Assembly (NCBI GenBank): GCA_011799875.1
Contig: CM022302.1
Coordinates: 102,364,237-102,428,236, forward strand
Reading direction: 5' to 3'
Source: Thinopyrum elongatum
Taxonomy: Eukaryota > Streptophyta > Magnoliopsida > Poales > Poaceae
DNA: 64,000 nt
Each line of letters opens with the position of its first letter. Position 1 is the first letter of the stretch. Below are positions 1-12,082 of the stretch, one piece after another. Below the pieces are notes generated by a model. It was not told the DNA's origin and searched no databases. It saw nothing but the letters and a program-made list of their open reading frames with translations. The translations under genes and the position numbers were made by a program.

Positions 1-793
1 TCCAAGTGACGGTCCGAGTTCTGTGAGTCCTCCCGAAGGGCTGTCCGAGTGACCGTTCGAGTTTCGAAGGTCCTCCCGAAGGGCTGTCCGCGACACCGTC
101 CGGGGGACTGTTCGACCGCCTCCCGGAGGGCTGTCCGAAGGGAAGACGAGGGTATACATCCTCGCGGTTGGGAGGTTGTAAATCCTAGCTGCGGGGATCT
201 GCACCACCGATCGTCATCGACTCTACTTCCGCTGCGCTACGAGTCGGTAATGAAACTGATCAAACCTTGTATGCAGTCTCCATAGTGGTCCTGGCTGGTG
301 CGTAGGTCGGAAATTTTTTGTTTTCTGCTGCGTTACCCTACACTAGCTTTGTGGAGTGGTGCTCGTGGCCGTGGTTCTTGTTAGTAGTTGGTTAGTTGGG
401 TTAGTGGCCCCGGGTGATCCATTCGTGCGTGTGTTAGTGGCCGGTGTGTGGTCGTGGCCTGGTCATGCGTGCGTGTGTGTATCGGGTATAAAAAGCCCCC
501 CATGTACCGCTTGAAATTGCGTAGGAATGAGCCGAGCATAGTAGAATCAGAGATGAGCGTAGTCTCCGCCGGGACCGTGGTGTGCGCCTGGTCGGCAGGA
601 GAGAGTTCCTCTAGATTGGCTGTGGTTTGTTGCCGAGCCCAGGTATGTGCCCAGTAAAATGAGGCCATTCGTGCGGCCGAGACGCCGTTCGTGCGGCGGA
701 GGTCTTTGTGCGCCGGAAAAATCATGTGCTCCATCTTCCACCTTCGTTTGTGCGAGTGAGTGAGCGAGAGCCGGTTCGAGGTTTGTCCCAACA
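1..793 (+). repeat. 3' part of a 5' LTR, GC-rich LTR retrotransposon
   Basis: The window opens inside an LTR. A TATA box (TATAAAAAG) lies at 487-495 and the LTR ends in CCCAACA at 793, directly before a primer-binding site. The GC-rich stretch at 1-180 has tandem CTGTCCGA/CTCCCGAAGG motifs. The left end is outside the window, so length and family cannot be set. Short ORFs here overlap on both strands and are not convincing genes. Confidence 0.7.
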
Positions 794-795
794 TT

Positions 796-808
796 TGGTA
801 TCATGAGC
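796..808 (+). other. Primer-binding site, initiator tRNA-Met type
   Basis: TGGTATCATGAGC begins two bases after the LTR end. It resembles the TGGTATCAGAGC site common in plant copia elements, with two mismatches. Confidence 0.6.
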
Positions 809-1082
809 TTGGTTATCTTGGGGGACGTTCCCCTTGACGGAGGCGTGCTGGCGGTGGCGGCGTTTGCCGATGGCTGCGCGATGAATCTCTGGGCCGTGTG
901 TCGGCCTATGAAGGATGTGGCGCGCGGCGAGCACGGTGGGGACCGGCGTCAGTGCGCCAGGTCGAGTCGGTGGCGGTGGAGACCGGCGTTAGCATGCCAG
1001 GTCGAGTCCGCGGTCGTGGCGACAATGACAACAGGAGCTGCAACAACTCCAGCGACGGCAAGTCAAGATTAAGGGGAGAATA
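809..1082 (+). mobile_element. Collapsed internal region with polypurine tract
   Basis: Only about 270 bp separate the primer-binding site from the polypurine tract (ATTAAGGGGAGAAT, 1069-1082). A roughly 28-bp motif ending in CCAGGTCGAGTC is repeated in tandem near 940-1010. The last codons before the tract read as a short Arg/Gly/Asp/Asn-rich peptide resembling a gag tail. This looks like a deletion derivative that lost almost all of gag and pol. A natural TRIM-like short element is the alternative. Confidence 0.5.
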
Positions 1083-1170
1083 TTTGGATAATCATGACTT
1101 GACCGTGCATGTACATGGTTGTGTGGATAAGCTAGCTACCTATCGCGGAAGTTCTTTTCCATTGGATCTA
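1083..1170 (+). repeat. Start of the 3' LTR, truncated
   Basis: Sequence after the polypurine tract (TTTGGATAATCATGAC) is placed as an LTR start, with the terminal G of TG apparently mutated. The right edge near 1170 is a guess, because the corresponding part of the 5' LTR lies outside the window. Confidence 0.4.
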
Positions 1171-1494
1171 TAATGCCATATAACAAAATAAATTAGGAAT
1201 GAACGTTGAAGTATTCCTAGCATGAAAGCATAGCAAATTCAAGTGCCGGGACATAACAGTTAAGTGGTACACTTTGATGCAGAGTTGAACTTCAATAACA
1301 TACCAGAGCTCTATCTTCAGCAAACTGGGAATATGAAAATATCAATACCAAAAATATAATCCTAAAATGGTGAGCACGAGCTTAACTTTGGATGCTCAGA
1401 TTTTCCAATTATGATGCCCAACTCAGTTGATGTTACCAGTGAGAACTATATAACAAGCAGAGTGTCAAATAGCTTGAAACCTTGTACTTAAGGT
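1171..1494. other. Low-copy flank, left of the Angela insertion
   Basis: AT-rich sequence without a recognisable coding region or TE signature. Its last five bases (AAGGT, 1490-1494) are the target-site duplication of the Angela insertion, and 1322-1494 recurs at 7972-8145. It is probably the same ancestral locus as 11257-12077. Confidence 0.6.
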
Positions 1495-3276
1495 TGAAGT
1501 AAATATGCCCTAGAGGCAATAATAAAGTTGTTATTTTATATTTCCTTATTCATGATAAAGGTTTATTATTCATGCTAGAATTGTATTGATCGGAAACTTA
1601 AATACATGTGTGAATACATAAACGAAATACCGTGTTCCTAGTAAGCCTCTACTAGACTAGCTCGTTGATCAAAGATGGTTAAGGTTTCCTAACCATGGAC
1701 ATGTGTTGTCATTTGATAACGGGATCACATCATTAGGATAATGATGTGATGGACAAGACCCATCCGTTAGCTTAGCATATTGATCGTTCAGTTTATTGCT
1801 ATTGCTTTCTTAATGTCAAATGCATATTCCTTCGACTATGAGATTATGCAACTCCCGGATACCGGAGGAATTCCTTGTGTGTTATCAAACGTCACAATAT
1901 AACTGGGTGATCATAAAGATGCTCTACAGGTATCTCCGAAGGTGTGTGTAGAGTTGGCATAGATCGAGATTAGGATTTGTCACTCCGAGTATCGGAGAGG
2001 TATCTCTAGGCCCTCTCAGTAATACACATCATAAGAAGCCTTGCAAGCAAAGTGACTAGTGAGTTAGTTACGAGATGATGTATTACGAAACTAGTAAAGA
2101 GGCTTGCCGGTAACGGGATTGAACTAGGTATGAAGATACCGACGATCGAATCTCGGGCAAGTAACATACCGATGGACAAAGGGAATTACATATGTTATCA
2201 TAAGGTTTGACCGATAAAGATCTTCGTATAACATGTAGGAGCCAATATGGGCATCCAGGTTCCGCTATTGGTTATTGACCGGAGAGGTGTCTCGGTCATC
2301 TCTACATAGTTCTGGAACCCATATAGGGTCCGCACGCTTACCGTTCGTTGACGATATAGTGTTATATGAGTTATATGATTTGATGACCGAATGTTGTTCG
2401 GAGTCCCGGATGAGATCACAGACATGATGAGGAGTCTCGAAATGGTCAAGAGGTAAAGATTGATATATAGGATGATGGTATTCGGACACCGGAAGAGTTT
2501 CGGGATGCACCGGGTAGTCATCGGGTCACCGGAAGGGGTTCCGGGCACCCCAAGTAGGTATATGGGCCTAATGGGCCAAGGGGGGAGAGGCCAGCCCACA
2601 GGGGGCTGGTGCGCCCTTCTCCCTGGCCGGCTGGCCCTAGGTAAGGAAAAGTGGGAGGGCTAGCCCCTCCTACCTTCCCCTTCTCACGGGAGAAAGGAAA
2701 GGGGGGGGGGGCGCCTCCCTCCCCTGCCTTTCCACGCACCTATATAAGGAACACGGGGGGGGGGGGGGGGGGGGCTAGGGGAAGACCCCAAGTAGGATTC
2801 GGCCTACTTGGGGTGCGACCTTGGATGCTCCTCCCTCCCTCCCACCTATATATATGTGGGAGGGCGCCTAGCACAACCACGACAATTGCTTAGCCGTGTG
2901 CGGCGCCCCCCTCGACCGTTTACACCCTCGGTCATATTTTTGTAGTGCTTAGGCAAAGCCCTGCGGAGATAGCTTCACCATCACCGTCACCACACCGTCG
3001 TGCTGTCGGAACTCATCCACTACTTCGCCATCTTGCTGGATCAAGAAGGCGAGGACGTCACCGAGCTGAACATGTGCTGAACGCGGAGGTGCCGTACGTT
3101 CGGTACTCGATCGGTTGGATCACAAAGAAGTTCGACTACATCTACCGCGTTAACAAACGCTTCCGCTTACGGTCTACGAGGGTACGTAGACACACTCTCC
3201 CTTCTCGTTGCTATGCATCTCCATGGATAGATCTTGCATGTACGTAGATTTTTTTTCCATGCAACGTTTCCCAACA
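1495..3276 (+). repeat. 5' LTR, Angela-type (1782 bp)
   Basis: Begins TGAAGTAAATATGCCC, next to the target-site copy AAGGT, and ends CCCAACA. A TATA box (TATATAAGG) is at 2741-2749, followed by a 20-G homopolymer at 2755-2774. The opening normally reads TGTAGG or TGTTGG, so two or three start bases have changed. Compare the solo copy at 8146. Confidence 0.9.
2755..2774 (+). repeat. Homopolymer of 20 G inside the LTR
   Basis: An uninterrupted run of 20 G lies 6 bp downstream of the TATATAAGG box of the 5' LTR. A second run of 11 G is at 2701-2711. The solo LTR copy carries a run of 17 G at 9494-9510. Confidence 0.9.
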
Positions 3277-3277
3277 G

Positions 3278-3290
3278 TGGCATCCGAGCC
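3278..3290 (+). other. Primer-binding site of the Angela-type element
   Basis: TGGCATCCGAGCC begins two bases after the LTR. The family normally has TGGTATCAGAGCC, so two bases have changed. Confidence 0.75.
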
Positions 3291-4513
3291 AGGTCTATGC
3301 GTAGATGATATGCACAAGTAGAACACAAAGAGTTGTGGGCGGTGATAGTCATACTGCTTACCACCAACGTCTTATTTTGATTCGGCGGTATTGTGGGATG
3401 AAGTGGCCCAGACGAACTTTACATGTCCACGCACATGAGACCGGTTCCACCGACTGACATGCAACTAGTTTTGCATAAAAGGTGGCTGGCGGGTGTCTGT
3501 TTCTCCTACTTTAGTTGAATTGAATTTGACTATGGCCGGTCCTTGAAGAAGGTTAAAACAGCAAACTTGGTGAATCACCGTTGTGGTTTTTGAGTAGTTA
3601 AGAACGGTTCTTGCTAGAAGTACGTAGCAGCTACGTAAAACTTGCAACAACAAAGTAGAGGACGTCTAACTTGTTTTTGCAGGGCATGTTGTGATGTGAT
3701 ATGGTCAAGACGTGATGTAATATATATTGATGTATGAGATGATCATGTTTTGTAATATCGACAACTGGCAGGAGCCTTAGGGTTGTCTCTTTATTGTATG
3801 AAGTGCAAGCGCCATGTAATTGCTTTACTTTATCGCTATGCGTTAGCAATAGTTGTAGAAGCAATAGTTGGCTAGATGACCTCGATGCAACGACGCTACG
3901 ATGGAGATCAAGGTGTCAAGCTGGTGACGATGGAGATCATGACGATGCTTTGGAGATGGATATCAAAAGCACAAGATGATGGCCATATCATGTCACATAT
4001 TTTGATTGCATGTGATGTTTATCCTTTATGCATCTTATTTCGCTTAGAATGGCGGTAGCATTATAAGATGATCCCTTCACTAAATTTCAAGATAAAAGTG
4101 TTCTCCCCGAGTATGCACCGTTGCCAAAGTTTGTCATTTCAAAGCACCTCATGATGATCGGGTGTGATAGACTCTATGTTCACATACAACGGGTGTAAGA
4201 CAGTTTTGCACATGCAGAATACTTGGGTTGAACTTGACGAGCCTAGCATGTACAGACATGGTCTCGGAACACTGGAGACCGAAAGGTCGAACGTGAGTCA
4301 TATAGTAGATATGATCAACATAGAGATGTTCACCATTGATGACTACCCCATCTCATGTGATGATCGGACATGGGTAAGTTGATTTGGATCATGTATCACT
4401 TAGATAACTTGAGGGATGTTTATTTAAGTGGGAGTTCATTAGTAATTTGATTAATTGAACTTAATTTATCATGAACTTAGTCTTATAGTTTTGCATATCT
4501 ATTTTGTAGATCA
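3291..4513 (+). other. Untranslated leader of the Angela-type element
   Basis: About 1.2 kb between primer-binding site and gag start. Short ORFs occur on both strands but none has a recognisable domain. In this family the stretch is a long 5' leader. Confidence 0.7.
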
Positions 4514-7500
4514 ATGGCCCGAGTTACCGTTCCTCTGAATTTTAATGTGTTCCTAGAGAAAGCTAAGTTGAAAGATGATGGTAGCAACTACACTGACTGG
4601 GTCCGTAACTTGAGGATTATCCTCATTGCTGTACAGAAGAATTATGTCCTTGATGCACTGCTAGGTGAAAAGCCTACTACAAGAGCTAAAGCAGATGTTA
4701 TGAACGTCTGGCAAGCTCGATCTAATGACTACTCAATAGTTCAGTGTGCCATGGTTTACGGCTTAGAACCGGGACTTCAAAGACGTTTTGAACGTCATGG
4801 AGCATATGAGATCTTCCAAGAGTTGAAGTTAATATTTCAAGAAAATGCCCGGGTTGAGAGATAAAGTCTCCAACAAGTTCTATAGCTGCAAGATGGAGGA
4901 GAACAGTTCTGTCAGTGAACACATACTCAAAATGTCTGGGTATCATAACCACTTGACTCAGCTGGGAGTTGAACTTCCAGTTGATAGTGTTATTGACAGA
5001 GTTCTTCAATCACTACCACCAAGCTACAAAGGCTTCGTAATGAACTATAATATGCAAGGGATGAATAAATTGATTCCTGAGCTCTTCGCAATGCTTAAGG
5101 CTGCGGAGGTAGAAATCATGAAGGAGCATCAAGTGTTGATGGTTAACAAGACCACTAGTTTCAAGAAAAAGGGCAAGGGAAAGAAAGGGAACTTCAAGAA
5201 GATTGGCAAGCAAATTGCCACTCCCAGGAAGAAACCCAAAGCTGGACCCAAGCCTGAAACTAAGTGCTTCTACTGCAATGGGACTGGTCACTGGAAGCGG
5301 AACTGCCCCAAATACTTGGCAGATAAGAAGGATGGCAAAGTGAACAAAGGTATATTTGATATACATGTTATTGATGTGTACCTTACTAATGCTCGTAGCA
5401 GCGCCTGGGTATTTGATACTTGTTCGCTTGCTCATATTTGTAACTCAAAACAGGAGCTGCAGAATAAACAAAGATTCACCAAGGACGAGGTGACGATGCA
5501 CGTTGGGAATGGTTCCAAGGTCGATGTGATCGCCGTCGGCACGCTACCTCTACATCTACCTTCGGGCTTAGTTTTAGACCTAAATAATTGTTATTTGGTG
5601 CCCGCATTGAGCATGAACATTATATCTGGATCTTGTTTATTGTGAGACAGTTATTCATTTAAATCGGAGAATAATGGTTGTTCTATTTATATGAGTAATA
5701 TCTTTTATGGTCATGCACCCTTGATGAGTGGTGTATTTTTGTTGAATCTCGATCGTAGTGATACACATATTCATAATATTGATGCCAAAAGATGCAAAGT
5801 TGATAATGATAGTGCAACATACTTGTGGCACTGCCGTTTAGGTCATATTGGTGTAAAGCGCATGAAGAAACTCCATATGGATGGACTTTTGGAATCACTT
5901 GATTATGAATCATTTGATACTTGCAAACCATGCCTCATGGGCAAGATGACTAAAACTCCGTTCTCCGGAACAATGGAGCGAGCTAATGACTTATTGGAAA
6001 TAATACATACCGATGTATGCCGTCCGATGAGTGTTGAGTCACGCGGCGGGTATCATTATTTTCTGACCTTCACAGATGATTTGAGTAGGTATGGGTATAT
6101 CTACTTGATGAAACACAAGTCTGAAACATTTCAAAAGTTCAAAGAATTTTAGAGTGAAGTGGAGAATCATCGTAACAAGAAAATAAAGTTTCTACGATCT
6201 GATCACGGAGGTGAATATTTGAGTTACGAGTTTGGCCTTCATTTAAAACAATGTGGAATTGTTTCACAACTCACGTCACCTGGAACACCACAGCGTAATA
6301 GTGTGTCCGAACATCGTAACCATACTTTATTAGATATGGTGCGATCTATGATATCTCTTACCGATTAACCACTATCATTTTGGGATTATGCATTAGAGAC
6401 AGCCGCATTCATGTTAAATTGGGCACCATCTAAATCCATTGAGACGACACCGTATGAACTATGGTTTGGCAAGAAACGTAAGCTGTCGTTTCTTATAGTT
6501 TGGGGTTGCGACACTTATGTCGAAAGGCTTCAGCCTGATAAGCTCGAACCCAGATCGGAGAAGTGCATCTTCACAGGATACCCTAAGGAAACAATTGGGT
6601 ACACCTTCTACCACAGATCCGAAGGCAAGATCTTTGTTGCCAAAAATGGAACCTTTCTAGAGAAGGAGTTTCTCTCGAAAGAAGTGAGTGGGAGGAAAGT
6701 AGAACTTGATGAGGTAATTGTACCTTCTCTCAATTTGGAAAGTAGCACATCAGAGAAATCCGTTCCCGTGATGCCTACACCAACTAGAGAGGAAGCTAAT
6801 GATGATGATCATGAAACTTCAGATCAAGTTATTACTGGACCTCGTAGGTCGACTAGAGCACGATCCGCACCAGAGTGGTACGGTAATCCTGTCCTGGAAG
6901 TCATGTTACTAGAGCATGGCGAACCTAAGAACTATGAAGAAGCTATGATGAGCCCAGATTCCGATAAATGGCTTGAGGCCATGAAATCTGAGATAGGATC
7001 CATGTATGAGAACAAAGTATGGACTTTGGTGGACTTGCCCGATGATCGGCAAGCCATTGAGAATAAATGGATCTTCAAGAAGAAGACAGACGTTGATGGT
7101 AATGTTACCTTCTACAAAGGTCGACTTGTCGCGAAAGGTTTTCGACAAGTTCAAGGGGTTGACTACGATGAGACCTTCTCACCCGTAGCGATGCTCAAGT
7201 CAGTCCGAATCATGTTAGCAATTGCAGCATTTTATAATTATGAAATCTGGCAAATGGATGTCAAAACTGCATTCCTTAATGGATTTCTTAAAGAAGAGTT
7301 GTATATGATGCAACCAGAAGGTTTTGTCGATCCTAAAGGTGCTAACAAAGTGTGCAAGCTCCAGCGATCCATCTATGGACTGGTGCAAGCATCTCAGAGT
7401 TGGAATATACGCTTTGATGAGGTGATCAAAGCATATGGTTTTATACAGACTTATGGTGAAGCCTGTATTTACAAGAAAGTGAGTGGGAGCTCTGTAGCAT

Positions 7501-7974
7501 TTCTGATATTATATGTGGATGACATATTGTTGATCGGAAATGATATAGAATTTCTGGATAGCATAAAAGGATACTTGAATAAGAATTTTTCAAGGAAAGA
7601 CCTCGGTGAAGCTGCTTATATATTAGGCATCAAGATCTATAGGGATAGATCGTGGCGCTTAATAGGAATTTCACAAAGCACATACCTTGATAAAATTTTG
7701 AAGAAGTTCAAAATGGATCAATCAAAGAAAGGGTTCTTGCCTATATTACAAGGTGTGAAATTGAGTCAGACTCAAAGCCCGACCACTGCAGAAGATAGAG
7801 AGAAAAGAAAGTCATTCCCTATGCCTCAGCCATAGGTTCTATCATGTATGCTATGCCATGTACCAAACCTAATGTGTGCCTTGCCATAAGTTTGGCAGGG
7901 AGGTACCAAAGTAATCCAGGAGTGGATCACTGGATAGCGGTCAAGAACATCCTGAAGTACCTGAAGAGGACTAA
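4514..7974 (+). pseudogene. Copia gag-pol, broken
   Basis: The ATG at 4514 opens gag. A frameshift near 4855 moves into the frame that then runs to 7835. The order is gag, a CCHC zinc knuckle (CFYCNGTGHWKRNC, about 5264), an aspartic-protease-like site (WVFDTCS, with DTC instead of D-S/T-G), a gag-pre-integrase HHCC finger (from about 5825), the integrase core with Asp and Glu residues (HTDV, RSDHGG, SVSEHRN), and copia reverse transcriptase with YVDDILLIGND near 7515. In-frame stops occur at 5643 (TGA), 6150 (TAG) and 6366 (TAA). A frameshift near 7800-7835 precedes a short continuation ending in YLKRTK. RNase H is missing. Role when intact: replication of a copia retrotransposon by reverse transcription and integration. 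It is certainly non-functional. Confidence 0.92.
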
Positions 7975-8145
7975 ACTGGGAATATGAAAATATCAATACC
8001 AAAAATATAATCGTAAAATGGTGAGCACGAGCTTAACTTTGGATGCTTAGATTTTCCAATTATGATGCCCAACTCAGTTGATGTAACCAGCGAGAACTAT
8101 ATAACAAGTAGAGTGTCAAATAGCTTGAAACCTTATACTTAAGGT
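7972..8145 (+). repeat. Second copy of the left flank (1322-1494)
   Basis: This 174-bp stretch matches 1322-1494 with about six substitutions by eye. It ends in the same target-site sequence AAGGT (8141-8145) and is again followed by an Angela LTR. It shows that the insertion site and its flank were duplicated together. Confidence 0.93.
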
Positions 8146-11100
8146 TGTAGGAAATATGCCCTAGAGGCAATAATAAAGTTGTTATTTTATATTTCCTTAT
8201 TCATGATAAAGGTTTATTATTCATGCTAGAATTGTATTCATCGGAAACTTAAATACATGTGTGAATACATAAACGAAATACCGTGTCCCTAGTAAGCCTC
8301 TACTAGACTAGCTCGTTGATCAAAGATGGTTAAGGTTTCCTAACCATGGACATGTGTTGTCATTTGATAACGAGATCACATCATTAAGAGAATGATATGA
8401 TGGACAAGACCCATACGTTAGCTTAGCATATTAATCGTTCAGTTTATTGCTATTGCTTTCTTAATGTCAAATGCATATTCCTTCGACTATGAGATTATGC
8501 AACTCCCAGATACTGGAAGAATACCTTGTGTGCTATCAAACGTCACAACATAATTGGGTGATCATAAAGATGCTCTACTGGTATCTCTGAAGGTGTTTGT
8601 TGAGTTGGCATAGATCAAGATTAGGATTTGTCACTCCGAGTATCGGAGAGGTATCTCTGGGCCCTCTCGGTAATACACATGATAAGAAGCCTTGCAAGCA
8701 AAGTGACTAATGAGTTAGTTACGAGATGATGTATTACGGAACAAGTAAAGAGACTTGCTGGTAACGGGATTGAACTAGGTATGAAGATAGCGACGATCGA
8801 ATCTCGGGCAAGTAACATGCCGATGGACAAAGGGAATTACATATGTTGTCATAAGGTTCGACCGATAAAGATCTTCATAGAATATGTAGGAGCCAATATG
8901 GGCATCCAGGTTCTGCTATTGGTTATTGACCGGAGAGGTGTCTCGGTCATGTCTACATAGTTCTTGAACCCGTAGGGTCCGCACGCTTAACGTTCGTTGA
9001 CGATATAGTGTTATATGAGTTATATGATTTGGTGACCGAATGTTGTTCGGAGTCCCGGATGAGATCACAGACATGACGAGGAGTCTTGAAATGGACGAGA
9101 GGTAAAGATTGATATATAGGACGATGGTATTCGGACACCGGAAGAGTTTCGAGATGCACCGGGTAGTCGTCGGGTCACCGGAAGGGGTTCCGGGCACCCC
9201 CGGTAGCTATATGGGCCTAATGGCCAAGGGGGGGACAGACCAGCCCACAGGGGGCTGGTGCGCCCCTCTCCCTGGCCAGCCGGCCCTAGGGAAGGAAAAG
9301 TGGGAGGGCTAGCCCCTCCTACCTTCCCCTTCTCATGGGAGAAAGGAAAGGGGGGAGGGGGGCGCCTCCCTCCCCTGCCTTTCCCCCCACCTATATAAGG
9401 AAGGGGGCGGCTATGGGAGGACCCCAAGTAGGATTCAACCTACTTGGGGTGCCTCCTTGGATGCTCCTCCCTCCCTCCCACCTATATATATGTGGGGGGG
9501 GGGGGGGGGGCTAGAGCAACCACGAAAATTGCTTAGCCGTGTGCGGCGCCCCCCTCCACCGTTTACACCCTCGGTAATATTTTCGTAGTGCTTAGGCGAA
9601 GCCCTGCGGAGATAGCTTCACCATCACCGTCACCACGCCGTCCTGCTGCCGGAACTCATCCACTACTTCGTGATACTTCTCCAACGTATCTATAATTTAT
9701 TAAGTATTCATGCCATGTTTACAACAATTTTATATGGTTTTGGTATAATTTGATTAGAACTAACCTGTTCTGACGCTGTTTTCAGCAGAACTACCGTGGT
9801 GTCGTTTTTTGTGCAGAAATAAAAGTTCTCGGAATGGGCTAAAAATTTACGGTGATTTTTTATGGACCAAAAGAGACCCCCGAAGTAGAAGAGCTGGACC
9901 AGGAGGTGACCGAGGAGTCCACAAGCCAGGGGACGCGCCCTACCTCCCAGGGCGCGCCCTGAGGGCTTGTGGGCCCTCAGGAACCCCCTTGATGTGAGAC
10001 CAATGCTAAAAATTCTTATAAATGCCAAGGAGGAGGAAGCACAAGGGGGAGACCCTCTCCTCCTCTCTCTCGGTGACGCCGGAGTGCCGCCGGGGGAACC
10101 ATCGCCGTGGTGATCATCTTCATCAACATCACCATCTTCATCACCTTCCTCATCTCTTTTAAGCGGTCCACTCTCCCGCAGCCCGCTGTAATCCCCTACT
10201 TGAACATGGTGCTTTATGCCACATATTATGATCCAATGATGTGTTGCCATCCTATGATGTTTTGAGTAGATTTCTTTTGTCTTTTGGGTTGATTGATGAT
10301 CTAGATTGGTTTGAGTTGTATGTTTTATTCTGGCGCTGGCCTATGGTGCCTTCCATGCCGCACACACGTGAAGGATTCCCACTGTAGGGTGTTGCAATAC
10401 GTTCATGATTCGCTTATAGTGGGTTGCTAGAGTGACAGAAGCTTAAACCCGAGTAAGGTGGTTGTTGCGTATGGGATAAAGGGGACTTGATACTTTAATG
10501 CTATGGTTGGGTTTTACCTTAATGATCTTTAGTGGTTGCGGATGCTTGCTAGAGTTCCAATCATAAGTGCATATGATCCAAGTAGAGAAAGTATGTTAGC
10601 TTATGCCTCTCCCTCATATAAAATTGCAATAATGATTACCGATCTTGTTAACAATTGCCTAGGATAATTCCGCACACCGATCCATCATTATTCCACACTC
10701 GCTATTTATAATATATAGTAATATATTCTAACTTTATGTTAAGAACACCTATTTTTATATTTTAGTTCTCCGATATCATGCAAGGCTATCCTCTTCATAC
10801 CCACAACGTAGTTTTATTTCTCGTTTCTAGATGGAAGCAAACGTTCGGTGTACGTAGAGTTGTATCAGTGGAAGATAGGACTTGAGAGAATATTGATCTT
10901 ACCTTTAGCTCCTTGTGGGTTTGACACTCCATACTTATCACTTCCACCTTTAGAAATTGCTACGATGATTCCTTGCACTTGGGGATTATCACTTCGCCGT
11001 CTTGCTAGATCAAGAAGGTGAGGACGTCACCAAGCTGAACGTGTGCTAAACGCGGAGGTGCCGTACGTTCGGTACTCGATCGGTTGGATCGCGAAGAAGT

Positions 11101-11251
11101 TTGACTACATCAACCGCGTTAACAAACACTTGTGCTTACGGTCTACGAGGGTACATAGACACACTCTCCCTTCTTATTGCTATGCATCTCCATGGATAGA
11201 TCTTGCGTGTGCGTAGAATTTTTTTTGTTTTCCATGCAACGTTTCCCAACA
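8146..11251 (+). mobile_element. Angela-type solo LTR, split by a nested solo LTR
   Basis: Begins TGTAGGAAATATGCCC and ends CCCAACA. It is flanked by perfect 5-bp duplications AAGGT at 8141-8145 and 11252-11256, with no internal region. The nested element plus one of its target-site copies occupies 9671-10996, leaving about 1.78 kb of Angela LTR, the same length as the copy at 1495. A TATA box is at 9391-9399 and a 17-G run at 9494-9510. LTR-LTR recombination is the usual origin. Confidence 0.93.
9671..10991 (+). mobile_element. Athila-type solo LTR (1321 bp) nested in the Angela LTR
   Basis: Begins TGATACTTCTCCAACG and ends GATTATCA, flanked by perfect duplications CTTCG at 9666-9670 and 10992-10996. 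The first 200 bp match the LTRs at 52803 and 55689, including the TTTTCAGCAGAA and AAATAAAAGTTCTCGG stretches. Triticeae Athila-like families such as WHAM or Sabrina have LTRs of this kind. The exact family name is uncertain. Confidence 0.9.
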
Positions 11252-12082
11252 AAGGTCATTTGTCTATCTGATTGTAAATGATAGGATGCAATATTACATT
11301 ATCAGTATTTAATTGAAGAATAAAATTATATTTGTGATTGTTATTAAGGCAGTCATCATTCACAAATTTTGTTTAAACAATTTATTTAGGAAAAAAATGG
11401 AGCCAAATTTTCATATATGTAATGTTTTAATTGCAATGCATCATCAGTACATTCTTGACTCTTAGCTGGTTGTAAACTGCAAAATCTACAAAACAGTAAT
11501 ATAGATGGAAACTTAACCTAATGTAACTTTCACATAAAATTGTTTGTTATAATGGGATAAATTTGCGTATGAAATCTACTAGTTGAATCTACATGCCAAA
11601 CATTTTTATTTACATGATGCTTATTATGATCCACTAATAAGTTCAATTATCTCTTCTATGATGTAGTTATTCCACCCCTGTGAAGTTCTTAGGATAACCC
11701 AGATCCCCTGATAGCAGCACTTCCTCAATAGCTCGCAATCTGAATACTATTTCATTTCGGAGCTTCAATTATACAAGGATGTAATGTGAAATACTGGCAA
11801 AGCTACAAGGGATCGATAATTTCCATCAGACCTCCAAAAAGAAGTGCCACAAGATTCCATGTTGATTATTCAAATCACAAAAAATGTATTGATACATTTT
11901 AGGTATGCAACAGATCACATCATCAGAATGCTAAACGGTATGAAGAAATACGAGCAACTGGTTTCAGTCACAAGGAAAAGGCAGATTCAAATATCCACTT
12001 GAAACTCGTAAGAAAATAGTGATTCCTACAGCGTTATGGTTGAGTACCTCGGTAATTAGGTGCAGACAACAATCTAGGAAGT
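11252..12082. other. Low-copy flank, right of the Angela solo LTR
   Basis: Begins with the right target-site copy AAGGT (11252-11256) and ends with GAAGT (12078-12082), the target duplication of the next element. It is AT-rich. No domain was found in six frames by eye. The minus strand at about 11680-11850 has an open stretch I could not assign. Confidence 0.5.

Larger units (their letters stand above)
1495..7974 (+). mobile_element. Angela/BARE-1/WIS-type copia element, 3' truncated
   Basis: The element has a full 5' LTR, a primer-binding site, a leader, and gag-pol through most of reverse transcriptase. It stops before RNase H and has no polypurine tract or 3' LTR. At 7973 it joins a second copy of its own left flank. 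The junction shares a short AAACTGGG match with the flank at 1321, which points to illegitimate recombination. LTR sequence and coding order fit the Angela group of Triticeae copia elements. Confidence 0.9.

Noticed and set aside
7972..8145. Assembly duplication as the cause of the repeated flank
   Set aside because: About six substitutions over 173 bp and different downstream structures make a simple assembly duplicate unlikely, though reads should confirm.
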